Shown here piece after piece: positions 50,170 through 60,555 of a DNA stretch of 64,000 bases. Position numbers and translations under genes: made by a program. The stretch spans positions 207,334 through 271,333 of the forward strand of contig NZ_JAJCVI010000007.1 in NCBI RefSeq assembly GCF_020567525.1, in the 5' to 3' direction. A model generated the notes under the pieces. The model had not been told where the DNA came from and did not search any database. It saw only the letters and a program-made list of their open reading frames with translations. How positions within the stretch are numbered: the first letter of the stretch is position 1; every line of letters begins with the position of its first letter. This stretch comes from Halorubellus salinus. GTDB lineage: Archaea; Halobacteriota; Halobacteria; Halobacteriales; Natrialbaceae.

Positions 50170-53016
50170 TTGAGTGCAGGCGACCGCATCTTCCTGTACG
50201 ATCAACCCTCCGGCCAGTATCTCGCTGTCGGAAAGGTAACCGAGCCCTGGGATGAAACGGCTGTCACCGCCTCTGAAGAGAAGGTCGCCCCGGAAAGTGA
50301 CTCTGAGGAATTCCACGTCAGTGTCGACTGGGCGCACTGGACAACGCCCGGCGATGGCTGGGCGCGACAGAGCTTCAACGAAGCAATCGGGTACAAAGAC
50401 CGATTCGCGCCAGCGAAGACCGTCCTCCCTTGCGACCGTCCGGATACAGAGACGATTCAGAAACTCTATGAAATTATGGCAGACGGTGGCCGCTTGGAAC
50501 CACCAGCAGATACAGCAAGTGTCTCGGATTATCCTGAGAATGAACTCCCGGATGGGGGCTCGAGCACACGACAAGAATCGCTGGCGTCAATCGAGCAGAA
50601 TCCCGCGGGTGGACCTGATGTATACGTTCAGCGAGGGTCGGATGGCCCGTATCGACAGAACCTCGGCACGAGCTTGACAACGCCGCTGTCCGCCGAGGTG
50701 CGAGCAGAACTACAATACCTCATCGAAGAGTCCGACGCCGAGAGTCAAGCCCTGGACACGCTGAAACGTCTCTTGGATGCTGAGTCAGTCACAGCCTGGG
50801 GCACCCGCGGTGAACATGCGGCCGTCGACTCGATGGACGCAGGCGATCACGTCCTGTATGTCGAACGCGGGGCGAACCGTGGCGACCCTGCAATCCGATA
50901 CAAACAGGAGATTGCAGTCGCCCTCCCCGAACCAGCAAACGATGCGACCCAGCGCGCGCTCCATGCAGAGATGGCCGAGTTGCTCTGGCGTGACGATGGC
51001 TTCACCAGCCTCTGGTTCTCGACGGACCCACTCGAGTACTATGAGAATCCCGCTGACTCGCCCGGGTACGAAGCGTTCAACGAGGTGATGCAGGCGGTCG
51101 ATTCAGAGTTCTCCTATTACATTGACGATGCTGGAGTGAAACCCGACGCCCAGTGGTGGTTCACGAGGGATACAACCGGAGAGAGCCTCATCCGAGTGCG
51201 AGACGAGGCCATCACGCACTACGGTGGGGCTGATGCGTTCATTACGGCGTTGACGGAGACACGATATGTGGAGGGTGTGGACCCGCCGACACCGGAATTC
51301 CTCATCATCGATAGCGCAGAGCTCAAAGAACGTACGTTCAAACCAGTGGTCCACGAGTACGATGGCTACAACGCTGACCCCGGCGACCAAGCCCCAGACT
51401 CGCGCGTGAAATACGCCGGGAGGTACCCGAACGAAACGCCCGAGCAGGCCGCCCTCCTCGTGTCCACTGACGTCCAAGGGTACGCACTGATTCGGGATGG
51501 CGATGAGATTGTCGCGAGTGCAAAGGTGGGGTGTGCATTCGGCAAAACGGTCGATGGGGACTTCGAGGTCGGGCGGAGCGGCCAACAGTACAAAATCGCT
51601 TCGCTGGTCGATTATCGGGAGTTCCCAACCCCAGTCTCGATGCACAACGGCCTCTTGGCATTCACGCCGGAGAATGGCTTGGATCCGTTCTCGTCGCCAG
51701 TCGCTCGAATCGCACCAGATGTCGATACAGCCCGTCGAACATACCAGACCGCGCGAGCGCTATCGGTCTCACCAGGCTATCATGCGACCCTCCAACAGTT
51801 CTTCAAGGATGAAGCGCTCCAACCCAGTGTCTATCGCACCGCCGCCATCCACCTCGTCAGTGGAAAGAACGCAATCTTCTACGGCCCGCCGGGGACCGGA
51901 AAGACGAGAGCGGCCGCCCGACTCGCAGAAGCAGGCTTTGGCGTCAATCGAAGCCTCGCGACCGCGCATGCTGAACTCACCAACTACGACATCGTCGGGG
52001 GGTATGCACCGGGCACTGACCGAGAGAACACGCAATCGGACACCGATGCCGATTCAGATGCAATGTCGGTGTCCTGGCGTGAGAATCCAGGCATCGTCAC
52101 TGACGCGGTCGAAACTTGCACCGAGCGCCTCTGGCGGGCCAACGGCCATCACTGGTTGTTGTTCGACGAACTCAACCGCGCGAATCTCGACCAGGCGTTC
52201 GGTGACATCTTCACGCTCCTCGACATCGACTATCGGACAGAGCAACCGCTCTCATACGCCGACACCGAATCCTGGGTGCCACTTTCGTTCCGACTGCTCG
52301 GCACGATGAACACCGAAGATCAGGCAAAGCTCTTCGCACTCGGTGGTGCGTTCCGCCGGCGGTTCGGATTCGTCCCCGTGCCGTCGCTCGTTCGCGGGGC
52401 CACCACGGAGACACCAACGGACCACCGTTCTGTTGACGCTGATATTGAACTGCCGTCGAATGCCGATGTCATCCGCTCGCAGATTGTTTCGAGTGCGGTC
52501 CAGTCAGATTTGACCGCGGTTGACATCTTGGTTGACGAACCAGCGCCGATAGTGCATCCCAGAGATGCGGCGGCGATAGACCCTGTGTTTGCGGTACCAG
52601 CGCGTGTCGAGGCAGCCTACAAGCAATCCTGCGAAGCGGATGCGTATGGGTACGACGACTCGGACGGGTTAGAGGTCGCACTGCGATTGGTAGCGTTCCT
52701 CGAGAAGGAATCGCTCTTGACCCTCGGCCACACGCATTTCATCGACGTTGCGAAGTTCCTGACCGTCGCGGAGATGATCGCTCCGGAGGGCGTCACTCGA
52801 GAGTGGCTCGATACGGCTGTCACCGCGTATCTGCTTCCCCAGTTGGATTCCGTGTTCACGCGGATTCGAGAGGAGCAGGCTATCAGTCGACCTGATAGTG
52901 ATGAGGAGTCGACGACGGCGAAGCTCCAAGAGTTCGTCGACCTTCTCGAGGCGTATGGGTTGACCCAAAGTGTCTCGATTATCGAAGAGCGAGAGTTCGG
53001 TGTCGGCATCGTCTGA
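50170..53016 (+). CDS. mcrB: McrB-type AAA+ GTPase with N-terminal EVE domain (nonsense codon near the start)
   Basis: 948 residues from TTG 50170. The N-terminal part (FLYDQPSGQYLAVGKVTEPW) is an EVE domain for modified cytosine. The McrB motor has Walker A GPPGTGKT at 572-579, LLFDE with D666-E667, and LGTMNTEDQ as sensor. With McrC it restricts methylated DNA. The natural start is ATG 50038 (MPDAYFVQTNRQYEPK) in the same frame, but TGA at 50098-50100 interrupts codon 21 where a tryptophan (TGG) is expected, so the full EVE domain cannot be made. It is followed by mcrC after 3 bp. Confidence 0.82.
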   Translation: MSAGDRIFLYDQPSGQYLAVGKVTEPWDETAVTASEEKVAPESDSEEFHVSVDWAHWTTPGDGWARQSFNEAIGYKDRFAPAKTVLPCDRPDTETIQKLYEIMADGGRLEPPADTASVSDYPENELPDGGSSTRQESLASIEQNPAGGPDVYVQRGSDGPYRQNLGTSLTTPLSAEVRAELQYLIEESDAESQALDTLKRLLDAESVTAWGTRGEHAAVDSMDAGDHVLYVERGANRGDPAIRYKQEIAVALPEPANDATQRALHAEMAELLWRDDGFTSLWFSTDPLEYYENPADSPGYEAFNEVMQAVDSEFSYYIDDAGVKPDAQWWFTRDTTGESLIRVRDEAITHYGGADAFITALTETRYVEGVDPPTPEFLIIDSAELKERTFKPVVHEYDGYNADPGDQAPDSRVKYAGRYPNETPEQAALLVSTDVQGYALIRDGDEIVASAKVGCAFGKTVDGDFEVGRSGQQYKIASLVDYREFPTPVSMHNGLLAFTPENGLDPFSSPVARIAPDVDTARRTYQTARALSVSPGYHATLQQFFKDEALQPSVYRTAAIHLVSGKNAIFYGPPGTGKTRAAARLAEAGFGVNRSLATAHAELTNYDIVGGYAPGTDRENTQSDTDADSDAMSVSWRENPGIVTDAVETCTERLWRANGHHWLLFDELNRANLDQAFGDIFTLLDIDYRTEQPLSYADTESWVPLSFRLLGTMNTEDQAKLFALGGAFRRRFGFVPVPSLVRGATTETPTDHRSVDADIELPSNADVIRSQIVSSAVQSDLTAVDILVDEPAPIVHPRDAAAIDPVFAVPARVEAAYKQSCEADAYGYDDSDGLEVALRLVAFLEKESLLTLGHTHFIDVAKFLTVAEMIAPEGVTREWLDTAVTAYLLPQLDSVFTRIREEQAISRPDSDEESTTAKLQEFVDLLEAYGLTQSVSIIEEREFGVGIV

Positions 53017-53019
53017 GCG

Positions 53020-54438
53020 ATGACGGCAGAGATACCAGCATTCGGAGAGCACAGCCGGGAGTCGCTCGAGGAATCGTCAGCGGCTGTGGACTGGTCGCGA
53101 CTCCAGGAGGAGGTTCGCACGTTCGATTCGATCCTTGAGCAACTGCCTATCGGGACCGGTGCGAGTGCTCCTGCTATCAAGAACGGGGATACGTTCGCTC
53201 CCGGCGGGTGGGCTGGTGAATTCGCTGGCGGTGTCCGGGTCCTCCCTGCAGCGAAGAACTCCGCGAAGGGATCAGATATCGACGCTGAGACATACAATGA
53301 ATTTGTGGCGGGTGCCCGGCGTGTGGCTGGCACCTACGGTGTTCGAAACGCAGCTGCACTTCTGTCGCTACTGCCACAGGCCGTTAGTGAAGCGAAAACG
53401 TTGTATCTCTCGTACAGCCGGCGACTTATCCAGCTCACCGAACGGCTCTTCGAGAGTCGGCTCCCGGTGAGTATCGAACGCGAGACAAGCGTGGGGTATT
53501 CGCTTCGGGGGTCGCCGGATTTCGCGCGGACCGTCCAAGAGCAAGCGCGGGGGACGGGTCGGGTTGTCTCTCGTGAGATTTCGTTCTCGATTATCACACC
53601 GGTCACCCGTCTCTTGGCAGTCTTCCATCGGGTGCTGGCTGTGAAGCTTCGGCTGCTTGCCGAGGATTTCGAGCTCGATGATAATCGGTTGGAACGCCAG
53701 TTCGAGTATCATGGTGAGGTTCGGCATGAGCGCTTGCCCAGTGAGGTCGTTGGGAACGCTGTGGCTGCGAATATTCCTTCCTCGGACGAAATTGAGCGGA
53801 TGCAGGCGAGCCAGTTTGCTGCGGTCCGCGAGCTGGTGCGGCTGTGGCTTGGGTTTCAGCAGGACAAGGGTATCGAGTTGGATTGGCAGGACCGCTTTGA
53901 TACCGCGGTCAAGCCTGTACAGCGCGTCTATGAACTCTGGTGTCTGGAGCGTATCATCAGTATCCTCGAGCGGTCATTGGGTGAGTCCGAACCGAAAGAT
54001 TCGACTCGGCTGCCGGTACCGAAGCGATACGATTTCCCTGGGGATGTGACGCTGTTCTATGATCGGTCTGTACGTTCGATTGATGGCGTGTCTTCGTCTC
54101 GGCATGTCGGGCCAGATTTCCGGAAGCCGAATGCCCAGGTGGGAAAGCCGGATTTCTTGCTTGCGAAAGATAAACGTCCGGTGTGGGTGGCGGATGCGAA
54201 GTTCCAGACGGCTGAATCCATCGATACATCGGGGCTCTACCGATTCCTGGGGTACATGATTGACTTTCTGGCGCCAGGCGAGGGGACAGCGGCACTCCTC
54301 TGTGCTGCTGGGACTCCGGTTCGGCCACAGGTCAGTATCGAGCATCGAGACACGGCGGTGATTGCAACGATGAGCGATGTAACAGCTGCTGAGGGTCGTA
54401 TCGAACAGAGTCTGCAGGATACACTCGATTGTGTTTAA
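53020..54438 (+). CDS. mcrC: McrC-like nuclease subunit
   Basis: 472 residues. The C-terminal nuclease has the PD-(D/E)xK pattern P377-D378 and D392-A-K394, in KPDFLLAKDKRPVWVADAK. The N-terminal 280 residues are the DUF2357-type arm that contacts McrB. Its start lies 3 bp after mcrB, so the two are translationally linked. It cleaves DNA at sites where McrB has translocated. Confidence 0.82.
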   Translation: MTAEIPAFGEHSRESLEESSAAVDWSRLQEEVRTFDSILEQLPIGTGASAPAIKNGDTFAPGGWAGEFAGGVRVLPAAKNSAKGSDIDAETYNEFVAGARRVAGTYGVRNAAALLSLLPQAVSEAKTLYLSYSRRLIQLTERLFESRLPVSIERETSVGYSLRGSPDFARTVQEQARGTGRVVSREISFSIITPVTRLLAVFHRVLAVKLRLLAEDFELDDNRLERQFEYHGEVRHERLPSEVVGNAVAANIPSSDEIERMQASQFAAVRELVRLWLGFQQDKGIELDWQDRFDTAVKPVQRVYELWCLERIISILERSLGESEPKDSTRLPVPKRYDFPGDVTLFYDRSVRSIDGVSSSRHVGPDFRKPNAQVGKPDFLLAKDKRPVWVADAKFQTAESIDTSGLYRFLGYMIDFLAPGEGTAALLCAAGTPVRPQVSIEHRDTAVIATMSDVTAAEGRIEQSLQDTLDCV

Positions 54439-54512
54439 AACGGATAGATTCCGAGAAATACTGTACTCTGGGCTGTCTGGTCTCTCGATGCCGATTCGGT
54501 GAGATTGTGAAC

Positions 54513-54537
54513 TGCCTCGGGATTAAGCCCCGAGGCA
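54513..54537. terminator. hairpin after mcrC
   Basis: TGCCTCGGG (54513-54521) and CCCGAGGCA (54529-54537) form a perfect 9-bp stem with a 7-base loop. There is no T-run. It lies between convergent mcrC and mig-like genes and may shape transcript ends, or be a scar of a mobile element. Confidence 0.45.
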
Positions 54538-54593
54538 CTCGCCTTGCTCATCTGGAGAACTGCCGGATATGGTCTCCGTGGACTCTCATCGTT

Positions 54594-55238
54594 CTATTCA
54601 CCAGTTTGATAATATGGACAATAGCCGTTAGCGAAACAAGACCCACAGGCTGGTTCGTTCGCCGTGCAAACAAGTGAGGCGAAATCCAAGAGTCCCAAAT
54701 TGAAACTACGCGCCTCCCCCGTCGGAAGTACTTCTTCGGCGAACTGGTATTGTTCCTCCTCACGTAATGTGTCCCAAGCATCACCGAATACCCGCCTATA
54801 TACTCGGTCGACATTCCGATCTACGATCGGCAGTTCTTCCTCCAGCGCAAAGCAAAGTGAGGCGTTGGCAACGTATGGTCCGACCTGCGGGAGGTCAAGC
54901 AACCGCTCCCGGTCTCGTGGGAGTTCATCGCCATCAATCTCCGCGGCGAGTTCACGCAACCCCTGCGCACGCTTGTTCTGTAGACCCATGGGTCGAATGA
55001 CGTCGGCAAGAACATCCTTCTCAGTTCCCCGAAGCGCCGACAGTGATGGATACGCATCCAAGAACTCCGGGAGCATGGTTTCTACGACATCGGCACGAGT
55101 TCGACGGAGAAACATTTCGGCCATGAAGACCTCATAGAATGTAGCCTCAGGGTCACGCCAAGGGAATTCGCGCATGTTGGAGGCTGCCCACTCGAGTATG
55201 CCTACTCGGAATTGTTCGACACGTCCCGGGTCTACCAT
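54594..55238 (-). CDS. Mig-type (G:T mismatch) DNA glycosylase
   Basis: 214 residues of the EndoIII/MutY superfamily. The helix-hairpin-helix is LPQVGPYVANA (116-126), with Y122 where EndoIII has lysine, as in thymine-DNA glycosylase Mig. The catalytic aspartate is D140 (PIVDRNVDRV), and C191, C198, C201 and C207 bind a 4Fe-4S cluster. Mig repairs T:G pairs from 5-methylcytosine deamination and often accompanies a cytosine methyltransferase. That fits a DISARM or other methylating system here. Confidence 0.8.
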   Translation of the reverse strand: MVDPGRVEQFRVGILEWAASNMREFPWRDPEATFYEVFMAEMFLRRTRADVVETMLPEFLDAYPSLSALRGTEKDVLADVIRPMGLQNKRAQGLRELAAEIDGDELPRDRERLLDLPQVGPYVANASLCFALEEELPIVDRNVDRVYRRVFGDAWDTLREEEQYQFAEEVLPTGEARSFNLGLLDFASLVCTANEPACGSCFANGYCPYYQTGE

Positions 55239-55334
55239 AGCTCAGCGTAGGATAGCTACGATGTCAACTCTTTCGCAGTGTGTGGATTACCTGCAAAAAT
55301 CGAGCTGTGGGGCTAGTGGATGCGTTCGACTGAG

Positions 55335-56774
55335 TTAGTTGAGGCCCGCATTGCAATCGTGGAGGAATGCCAGTTCCTTATCGAGCTGGCGAGCGCCCCG
55401 CGCCACGTCTTCTGCTGTGGAAGAATCGCTCATCGTGTGAATAATCGGATTGTAATGCGCTACATGGTTGCGGAGGTTTTTGATATCGTTCAACGTGATA
55501 TCGGCCCCGTTGATATCACTCCGGATTTCCTTCTCTACTCCAGCTTCGGTGACGATGTCGATGAGGTCTCCCAGTTTACCGCACGCTATCCGATCGCTGA
55601 ACACGCTCTCTTCTGGACGTGTTGCGATGGAGACGGTCTGGATAGTGTCCCAGTCTGGAACCGTTGTGCGGATGAGGCGCCGGAGACCGATTTCGAATTC
55701 GGAGAAGCAGTCGAACAGGTAGAGATAGACCGGGAGGCGATTCAAATCGAATCGGGTTATGATTCCACGAATATCAGATTCCGAGCCAACGAAAATAAAC
55801 CGAGTCTCCGTTAACCGCTGGATGACCTCTCTGATACCCGTATCGGGATCGATGAGGACTTCCGAAGAGAACGACTGCAGGTGGTCTTGGGCAGTCCCAC
55901 CGTCTTGGGTTCGAATGGCTGCTCGGGAGATGTATCCTTCCGGGGGTGCATTCTCATTCGGACTGTCCACCGGCGCGGCGTCATAATCGTTGTAGACGAG
56001 ATCGAGATATGCCTCTGCGATGGGTGTGGTTGGGTCATATAAGTCAGGGTCTGGAGTCATGAGCGCTCGCGCGGTGAAAGGCCGGTCTGTCGAAATTTCC
56101 TGTGCGAGCATCGCTTCCGACTCGGTGGGATCATATCTGAATGCGAGGGCTGTCTCCTCATCTGCTTCCTTCGAAAGAACAGTCGCGATGTACCGTTGAT
56201 CAAGCGACGGATATTCCTCCGGCGTATACTCGATGATGTCCTCGACGTGATAGAACAGCATGGCCCGGAAATCTGCATCATGTTCTCGAATCTTGAACTC
56301 AGGACTGGTCAGGAAGACAGCACGGCCAGCATTAGCGAGCCACCGAAGCGCCTGCTCAAAGTAGAGCACCTCTGAAGACACGGACGAATCGGTCGGTGTA
56401 ATTTGACTAGAATTTGCAGCGTACGCCTCCCGCTTTTCGGCTGGGAGCCGGTTCCAGTCCATCTGAGGTGGATGACAGAGGATATAGTCAAACGGTTCCG
56501 GTTGGGAGAACTCTTCATCCAAGAAATCGTCCCGCTCGAAGGAGAGGGTCCCGATATCTTCTCCACTCTGTTCAATAGATACTTCGTCCGATGCGACGAG
56601 CGTTATCTCTGGATATCCTCTTCCAGGCGACTCACGAGTAACAGAGTCGAGTAGTCCAAGTTGGGGGTTGTACCCAGGCACCAGTAGGGAGTCGTATCGG
56701 ATGAGGGTGGAAGCCCCGAAGAGGCGGGTTATCATATCCGCTCGTATTGATTCTGGGATAGTCTCGAGGGCCAT
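55335..56774 (-). CDS. methyltransferase-like / CBS / HEPN fusion protein
   Basis: 479 residues. Residues 1-240 resemble an N6-adenine methyltransferase, but the catalytic motif reads HPPQ (101-104) in place of N/D-PP-Y/F, so methylation is doubtful. Residues about 300-350 look like a CBS-type ligand-sensing segment (EVLIDPDTGIREVIQRLTET, then GIITRFDL). The C-terminal part ends with R435-N-H-V-A-H440, the R-N-x3-H motif of HEPN ribonucleases. The three modules together suggest a sensor that regulates an RNase. It is divergent from the large protein at 57022. The identities are by motif only. Confidence 0.65.
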   Translation of the reverse strand: MALETIPESIRADMITRLFGASTLIRYDSLLVPGYNPQLGLLDSVTRESPGRGYPEITLVASDEVSIEQSGEDIGTLSFERDDFLDEEFSQPEPFDYILCHPPQMDWNRLPAEKREAYAANSSQITPTDSSVSSEVLYFEQALRWLANAGRAVFLTSPEFKIREHDADFRAMLFYHVEDIIEYTPEEYPSLDQRYIATVLSKEADEETALAFRYDPTESEAMLAQEISTDRPFTARALMTPDPDLYDPTTPIAEAYLDLVYNDYDAAPVDSPNENAPPEGYISRAAIRTQDGGTAQDHLQSFSSEVLIDPDTGIREVIQRLTETRFIFVGSESDIRGIITRFDLNRLPVYLYLFDCFSEFEIGLRRLIRTTVPDWDTIQTVSIATRPEESVFSDRIACGKLGDLIDIVTEAGVEKEIRSDINGADITLNDIKNLRNHVAHYNPIIHTMSDSSTAEDVARGARQLDKELAFLHDCNAGLN

Positions 56775-57021
56775 TGGTTCTGTCTCTACATGGCACTCGA
56801 TGTGTGATGAATGAATCGGCGGGGTGGCAATACCACGTCGGTTTCATATTGTCACGGATGTTCGAGGATTTGTGGACGTAGAACGGCTTGGTTGTTGGTT
56901 CGTATAATATCTGAGCAGTCAACTAAGTCTCCGATTGTTGGCCGTTGTCTATTTCAGGCTGACTGCAATCGCTTCAACTTGTGGGTGCCGATGAGTTGCG
57001 GTCGACTGAGGGGGACTGCTG

Positions 57022-60000
57022 ATGACTCATGAAGAGGACTCAAGAGAAATCGTGAACGACACTTCGCAGATTGAAGACGACTTGACAGCGGACGAATTTG
57101 GTATCAGGCAAGAGGCATTGAGTAAGCTGACGCCTGAAGAACTCACTGAAGAAGACGCGCAGTGTGTCGCGCCAGGTCTTCTATCCATCATCGACGGTGA
57201 TGATGCGCTTCTCGCCATGAACGCTGAGACAAAGCTGATTCGACTCGCACAGGCGACACCAACGAGTCTCGCCGAATTGGACCAGACGTCTATCTCGAGG
57301 GTTCTTGACTTGGTCGACGATTCTGATAGTGATGCACGGGCATCGTTGGTTCGAGCCCTCGGGACCTCTGCCCATATGAAGGCCATCAAGGATCTTGATA
57401 ATCGGTACGAAAACGAGGTCCAGAAGGTCCAGGATGCCATCGAGGATGGACTGAGTACCGCGGCTGACCGGATTCTAACGGAAATCAAGAATCATGATGT
57501 CGACGCGTCCTCAGACGCCGCACGAGGATTGTTGTATCTGTCTCGATATCAGCCGGGTCGGTTGATTCCGTATGAATCGACGCTCTTCGAACTGTTGGAG
57601 AACGAGAATGGTGATCTGGTCGGCGACGCTTTGGTCAACATCTTGCGGACCGATACCCGACATGAGCTCTCAGTCGAGACACTTACAGAGGCGGCCGAAA
57701 TCAGTCCTGATGTCCCTGAAGAACGCTTTGAGGCAGCCAAGTATGCTGTGGACGCCCTGGTACGTACCGAGAGTCAGCTATCGGCTATTGAATCGATAAG
57801 CAACCGATACCTGTCGTGGCTGGACACAGACGATGAGAACCGTCGCCGACGTGCCTTGGCGATATTGACACCGATTGCCACCCATGCTCCTACGATTCTC
57901 GATGAGGGAATTGACGCCATTGGAACTGTTGCGAGCGATGACGGGATGCTCACCGACGCGGCTGGGACAGTCATCAGACAATGGGCGGGTGCAAAGGTAT
58001 CGAGCCCGCAGGCATATCTCAAACAACTCCTCGAAGCAGCTCCTTCTGAACCTGCTCTTCCATGGCTGGCAGATAGCTTGGACGTCCTCAAGTATCAGAC
58101 AGATGATGGCTGGGAATCAATCACGCTTGATACTATCGGGCGTGACACCCATACGCGGCTCCAGACAGTAATCGAGGATAGTCGGAGTATACCAGTTGCC
58201 TGGCCAGTATTCGAGCCTCAGATGGTGATGACACTGACGGTCGGGTGTCTCCTCGAGGGCGCCACCAGGAACCGGGACACTGTCCTCTACAGCCGCGGCA
58301 CATCCAAACACTGGGGATACAAGACCGATTTGCGAGGTGAATATCGACGCTACGGCCTCGCATTGCCAGACTTAATCGACACCCAGCACCGAGTCACATC
58401 ACTCGAAACAGTGCTCCCCCATGGCTACGTATATGATGGCACGCGCAAACTAGATGCCGGCCCAGAATCTGCCCCAGCCACACTCTGGTTACTCGATCAA
58501 AGCGACGATCTCGACCATGTGACCGATGCTGCAACAATCCTCTTCAATGGCCATGCGCGAGTCACACCCGAACAAGAATCACTGTTCGACGATATCGCCA
58601 CCGGCCAGTCTGACACAGCGAAGATTAACACGTTCAGTCTCTATACGAAAAACGAGTTCGAGGGGAACCGAGTTCCTCGATACGGCTTGCCCACGAATCT
58701 CGACACTGCAAGCACCCTTCCGGACGTCCGAGCGCTCCAACAGGTTCTCGAGAGCACTGTCTCAGATGAGACATCCAGCGGCTCCCCGATGCTCGCCGAT
58801 GCTTCGTTCGAGGATTTGGCCACCTCTCGAGATATCCAGATAGATTCCATCGATGCCGAACCTGTCCGTCCCTATCTGGAAGAGGGCTATGATGCAGTGA
58901 ACGATTTGCTTGAATTCGATGCTGAGCACGCTGGCTGGCGGGCGTTCTCCTATCTGCAGCGGTTCGAGCGACTGCCCGTTCCCGCCGATAGATACGATTC
59001 CTGGATTCGAGCACGCCGCCGGGGCACGGAACGCGGTCGCATGTCATACACGACCGATGAATATCTTGGCAAGCTTGCTAGATTCCGGGAAGATGTGGAG
59101 TTCATGGCACAGGCTGGCATCTCTGACGTCAAGGAACAACTCGAGTTCATCGTCCGAACACTTGAACAACAGAATCCACTCTATGAACGACTGCAGGACC
59201 GTGTCGATGATGCCCTGACCGCTGATACAACGCTAGCAATCTATACGCCCACCCGGTCATTCCGGAAAGCGCTCAAACAGTGTTTGCTGGAAGATGGTAT
59301 CATCGATCGTGCTGACCTTCAGGATGGGCGGCTCGAGATACATGACGCCGATAGTCTCCGAGAGATGGGGGCGGTAGATACGCTCATCGTGGCGGGACCG
59401 CAACGCCGACAGCATGCTGGCTATCTGCTTCATCCCGCGGCATCGACAATTGAAGTGCTGACCTATGATGGACGGTGGGAGCGGATGGTTGAGCGGCATG
59501 CCCAGGGGTTCGTCGATGAACTGAACGAGGTATTCCAAGAGGGTGAGTACAATCCAATTCCGGAACCGGATGTCTCTCTGCGTGGGCCCAAGCCAATCGA
59601 TGAGGATGCGGCACCTGATGACGACCTGTCGGAGAGTGACGCCGAGATAGGGTCCAGTACTGGGAGTGGGTCGAAGGCTGGTTTCCAAGAGCGGCTTGCC
59701 CAGTCGTTGGAGGGGTCTCGGATGGCGGACAGATATGCAACAGATCGGGATAGGTACGAGTATGAACAGCGTGAATTCCGTATCGAGACCGCGTCTGGAG
59801 AGCAGTTACTCTTGGAGTCCGGACAGCGTGCCATTGTGGAAAATAACAGCGAGGACGGAGTGCGATATAATTGGGTGTCGCCTATCGAATTCATGGACGA
59901 TGAGGTCATTGTGCAGATAGATGACGAGATGTGGAATCGGTTGTGGGACGACTGGCTGGATGAGCAGTACGCCGATGTTGGCGGTGGGCTTACAACCCAT

Positions 60001-60462
60001 CTGGAGACGTGGTATGCTGTTGTCACGGAGATTCTAGAGGAGACACGAGCGGACCTCGACGCAAAGGTACCTGACGAGAAGGTTTACCAGTACTTGGCGG
60101 ATGAAGCGAAGGAAGGTGGCATCGAGCGGGGGAAGAACCGTATCAACGAGTGGTTCCGCTCGGTGGATGTTGCTGATGGACCCCTTGATCTTGCACGCGA
60201 CGCAGGATTAACCATGGCTCCGGGTGAGGCCGAAGATATCCAGCAGCTCGGCGAGATATTCGACCGTTCGGAACTCACAGGCACTGCTGGACAGCGAATC
60301 GACGAAGGACTCCGGAAGATTCGTGGTGCACATATCCATGAAGGTCGGGCATTCAGAGACCATATTCAATCTGCACTGAACGAGCAATCGGCGTTGGGAG
60401 CAGAGATTCTTGACTCGGCAACCCGATATGAAGTAGCCCGTGTCACCGAGGTCTCAGACTGA
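57022..60462 (+). CDS. large HEAT-repeat and helicase-like protein, possibly DrmE-like
   Basis: 1146 residues. Residues 1-400 are repeated helical pairs of HEAT type, rich in D and E. The middle is unassigned. About 735-870 looks like a helicase-type core remnant: LAIYTPTRSFRKALKQCLLE followed by TLIVAGPQRRQ. The tail is acidic and helical. Placed 93 bp before a DrmA-type helicase, it occupies the position of DrmE in some DISARM loci. DrmE-likeness is an inference from position and size. It starts at ATG 57022, head to head with the HEPN fusion gene. Confidence 0.6.
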   Translation: MTHEEDSREIVNDTSQIEDDLTADEFGIRQEALSKLTPEELTEEDAQCVAPGLLSIIDGDDALLAMNAETKLIRLAQATPTSLAELDQTSISRVLDLVDDSDSDARASLVRALGTSAHMKAIKDLDNRYENEVQKVQDAIEDGLSTAADRILTEIKNHDVDASSDAARGLLYLSRYQPGRLIPYESTLFELLENENGDLVGDALVNILRTDTRHELSVETLTEAAEISPDVPEERFEAAKYAVDALVRTESQLSAIESISNRYLSWLDTDDENRRRRALAILTPIATHAPTILDEGIDAIGTVASDDGMLTDAAGTVIRQWAGAKVSSPQAYLKQLLEAAPSEPALPWLADSLDVLKYQTDDGWESITLDTIGRDTHTRLQTVIEDSRSIPVAWPVFEPQMVMTLTVGCLLEGATRNRDTVLYSRGTSKHWGYKTDLRGEYRRYGLALPDLIDTQHRVTSLETVLPHGYVYDGTRKLDAGPESAPATLWLLDQSDDLDHVTDAATILFNGHARVTPEQESLFDDIATGQSDTAKINTFSLYTKNEFEGNRVPRYGLPTNLDTASTLPDVRALQQVLESTVSDETSSGSPMLADASFEDLATSRDIQIDSIDAEPVRPYLEEGYDAVNDLLEFDAEHAGWRAFSYLQRFERLPVPADRYDSWIRARRRGTERGRMSYTTDEYLGKLARFREDVEFMAQAGISDVKEQLEFIVRTLEQQNPLYERLQDRVDDALTADTTLAIYTPTRSFRKALKQCLLEDGIIDRADLQDGRLEIHDADSLREMGAVDTLIVAGPQRRQHAGYLLHPAASTIEVLTYDGRWERMVERHAQGFVDELNEVFQEGEYNPIPEPDVSLRGPKPIDEDAAPDDDLSESDAEIGSSTGSGSKAGFQERLAQSLEGSRMADRYATDRDRYEYEQREFRIETASGEQLLLESGQRAIVENNSEDGVRYNWVSPIEFMDDEVIVQIDDEMWNRLWDDWLDEQYADVGGGLTTHLETWYAVVTEILEETRADLDAKVPDEKVYQYLADEAKEGGIERGKNRINEWFRSVDVADGPLDLARDAGLTMAPGEAEDIQQLGEIFDRSELTGTAGQRIDEGLRKIRGAHIHEGRAFRDHIQSALNEQSALGAEILDSATRYEVARVTEVSD

Positions 60463-60555
60463 CAGCATCAAATCCCGGTTCTCCAGCTGTTGTTGATTCA
60501 CTACGAGAATCCTATCTGCCAGTAATCTTATGTCAGCGCCTTCCGAGAACTATCT

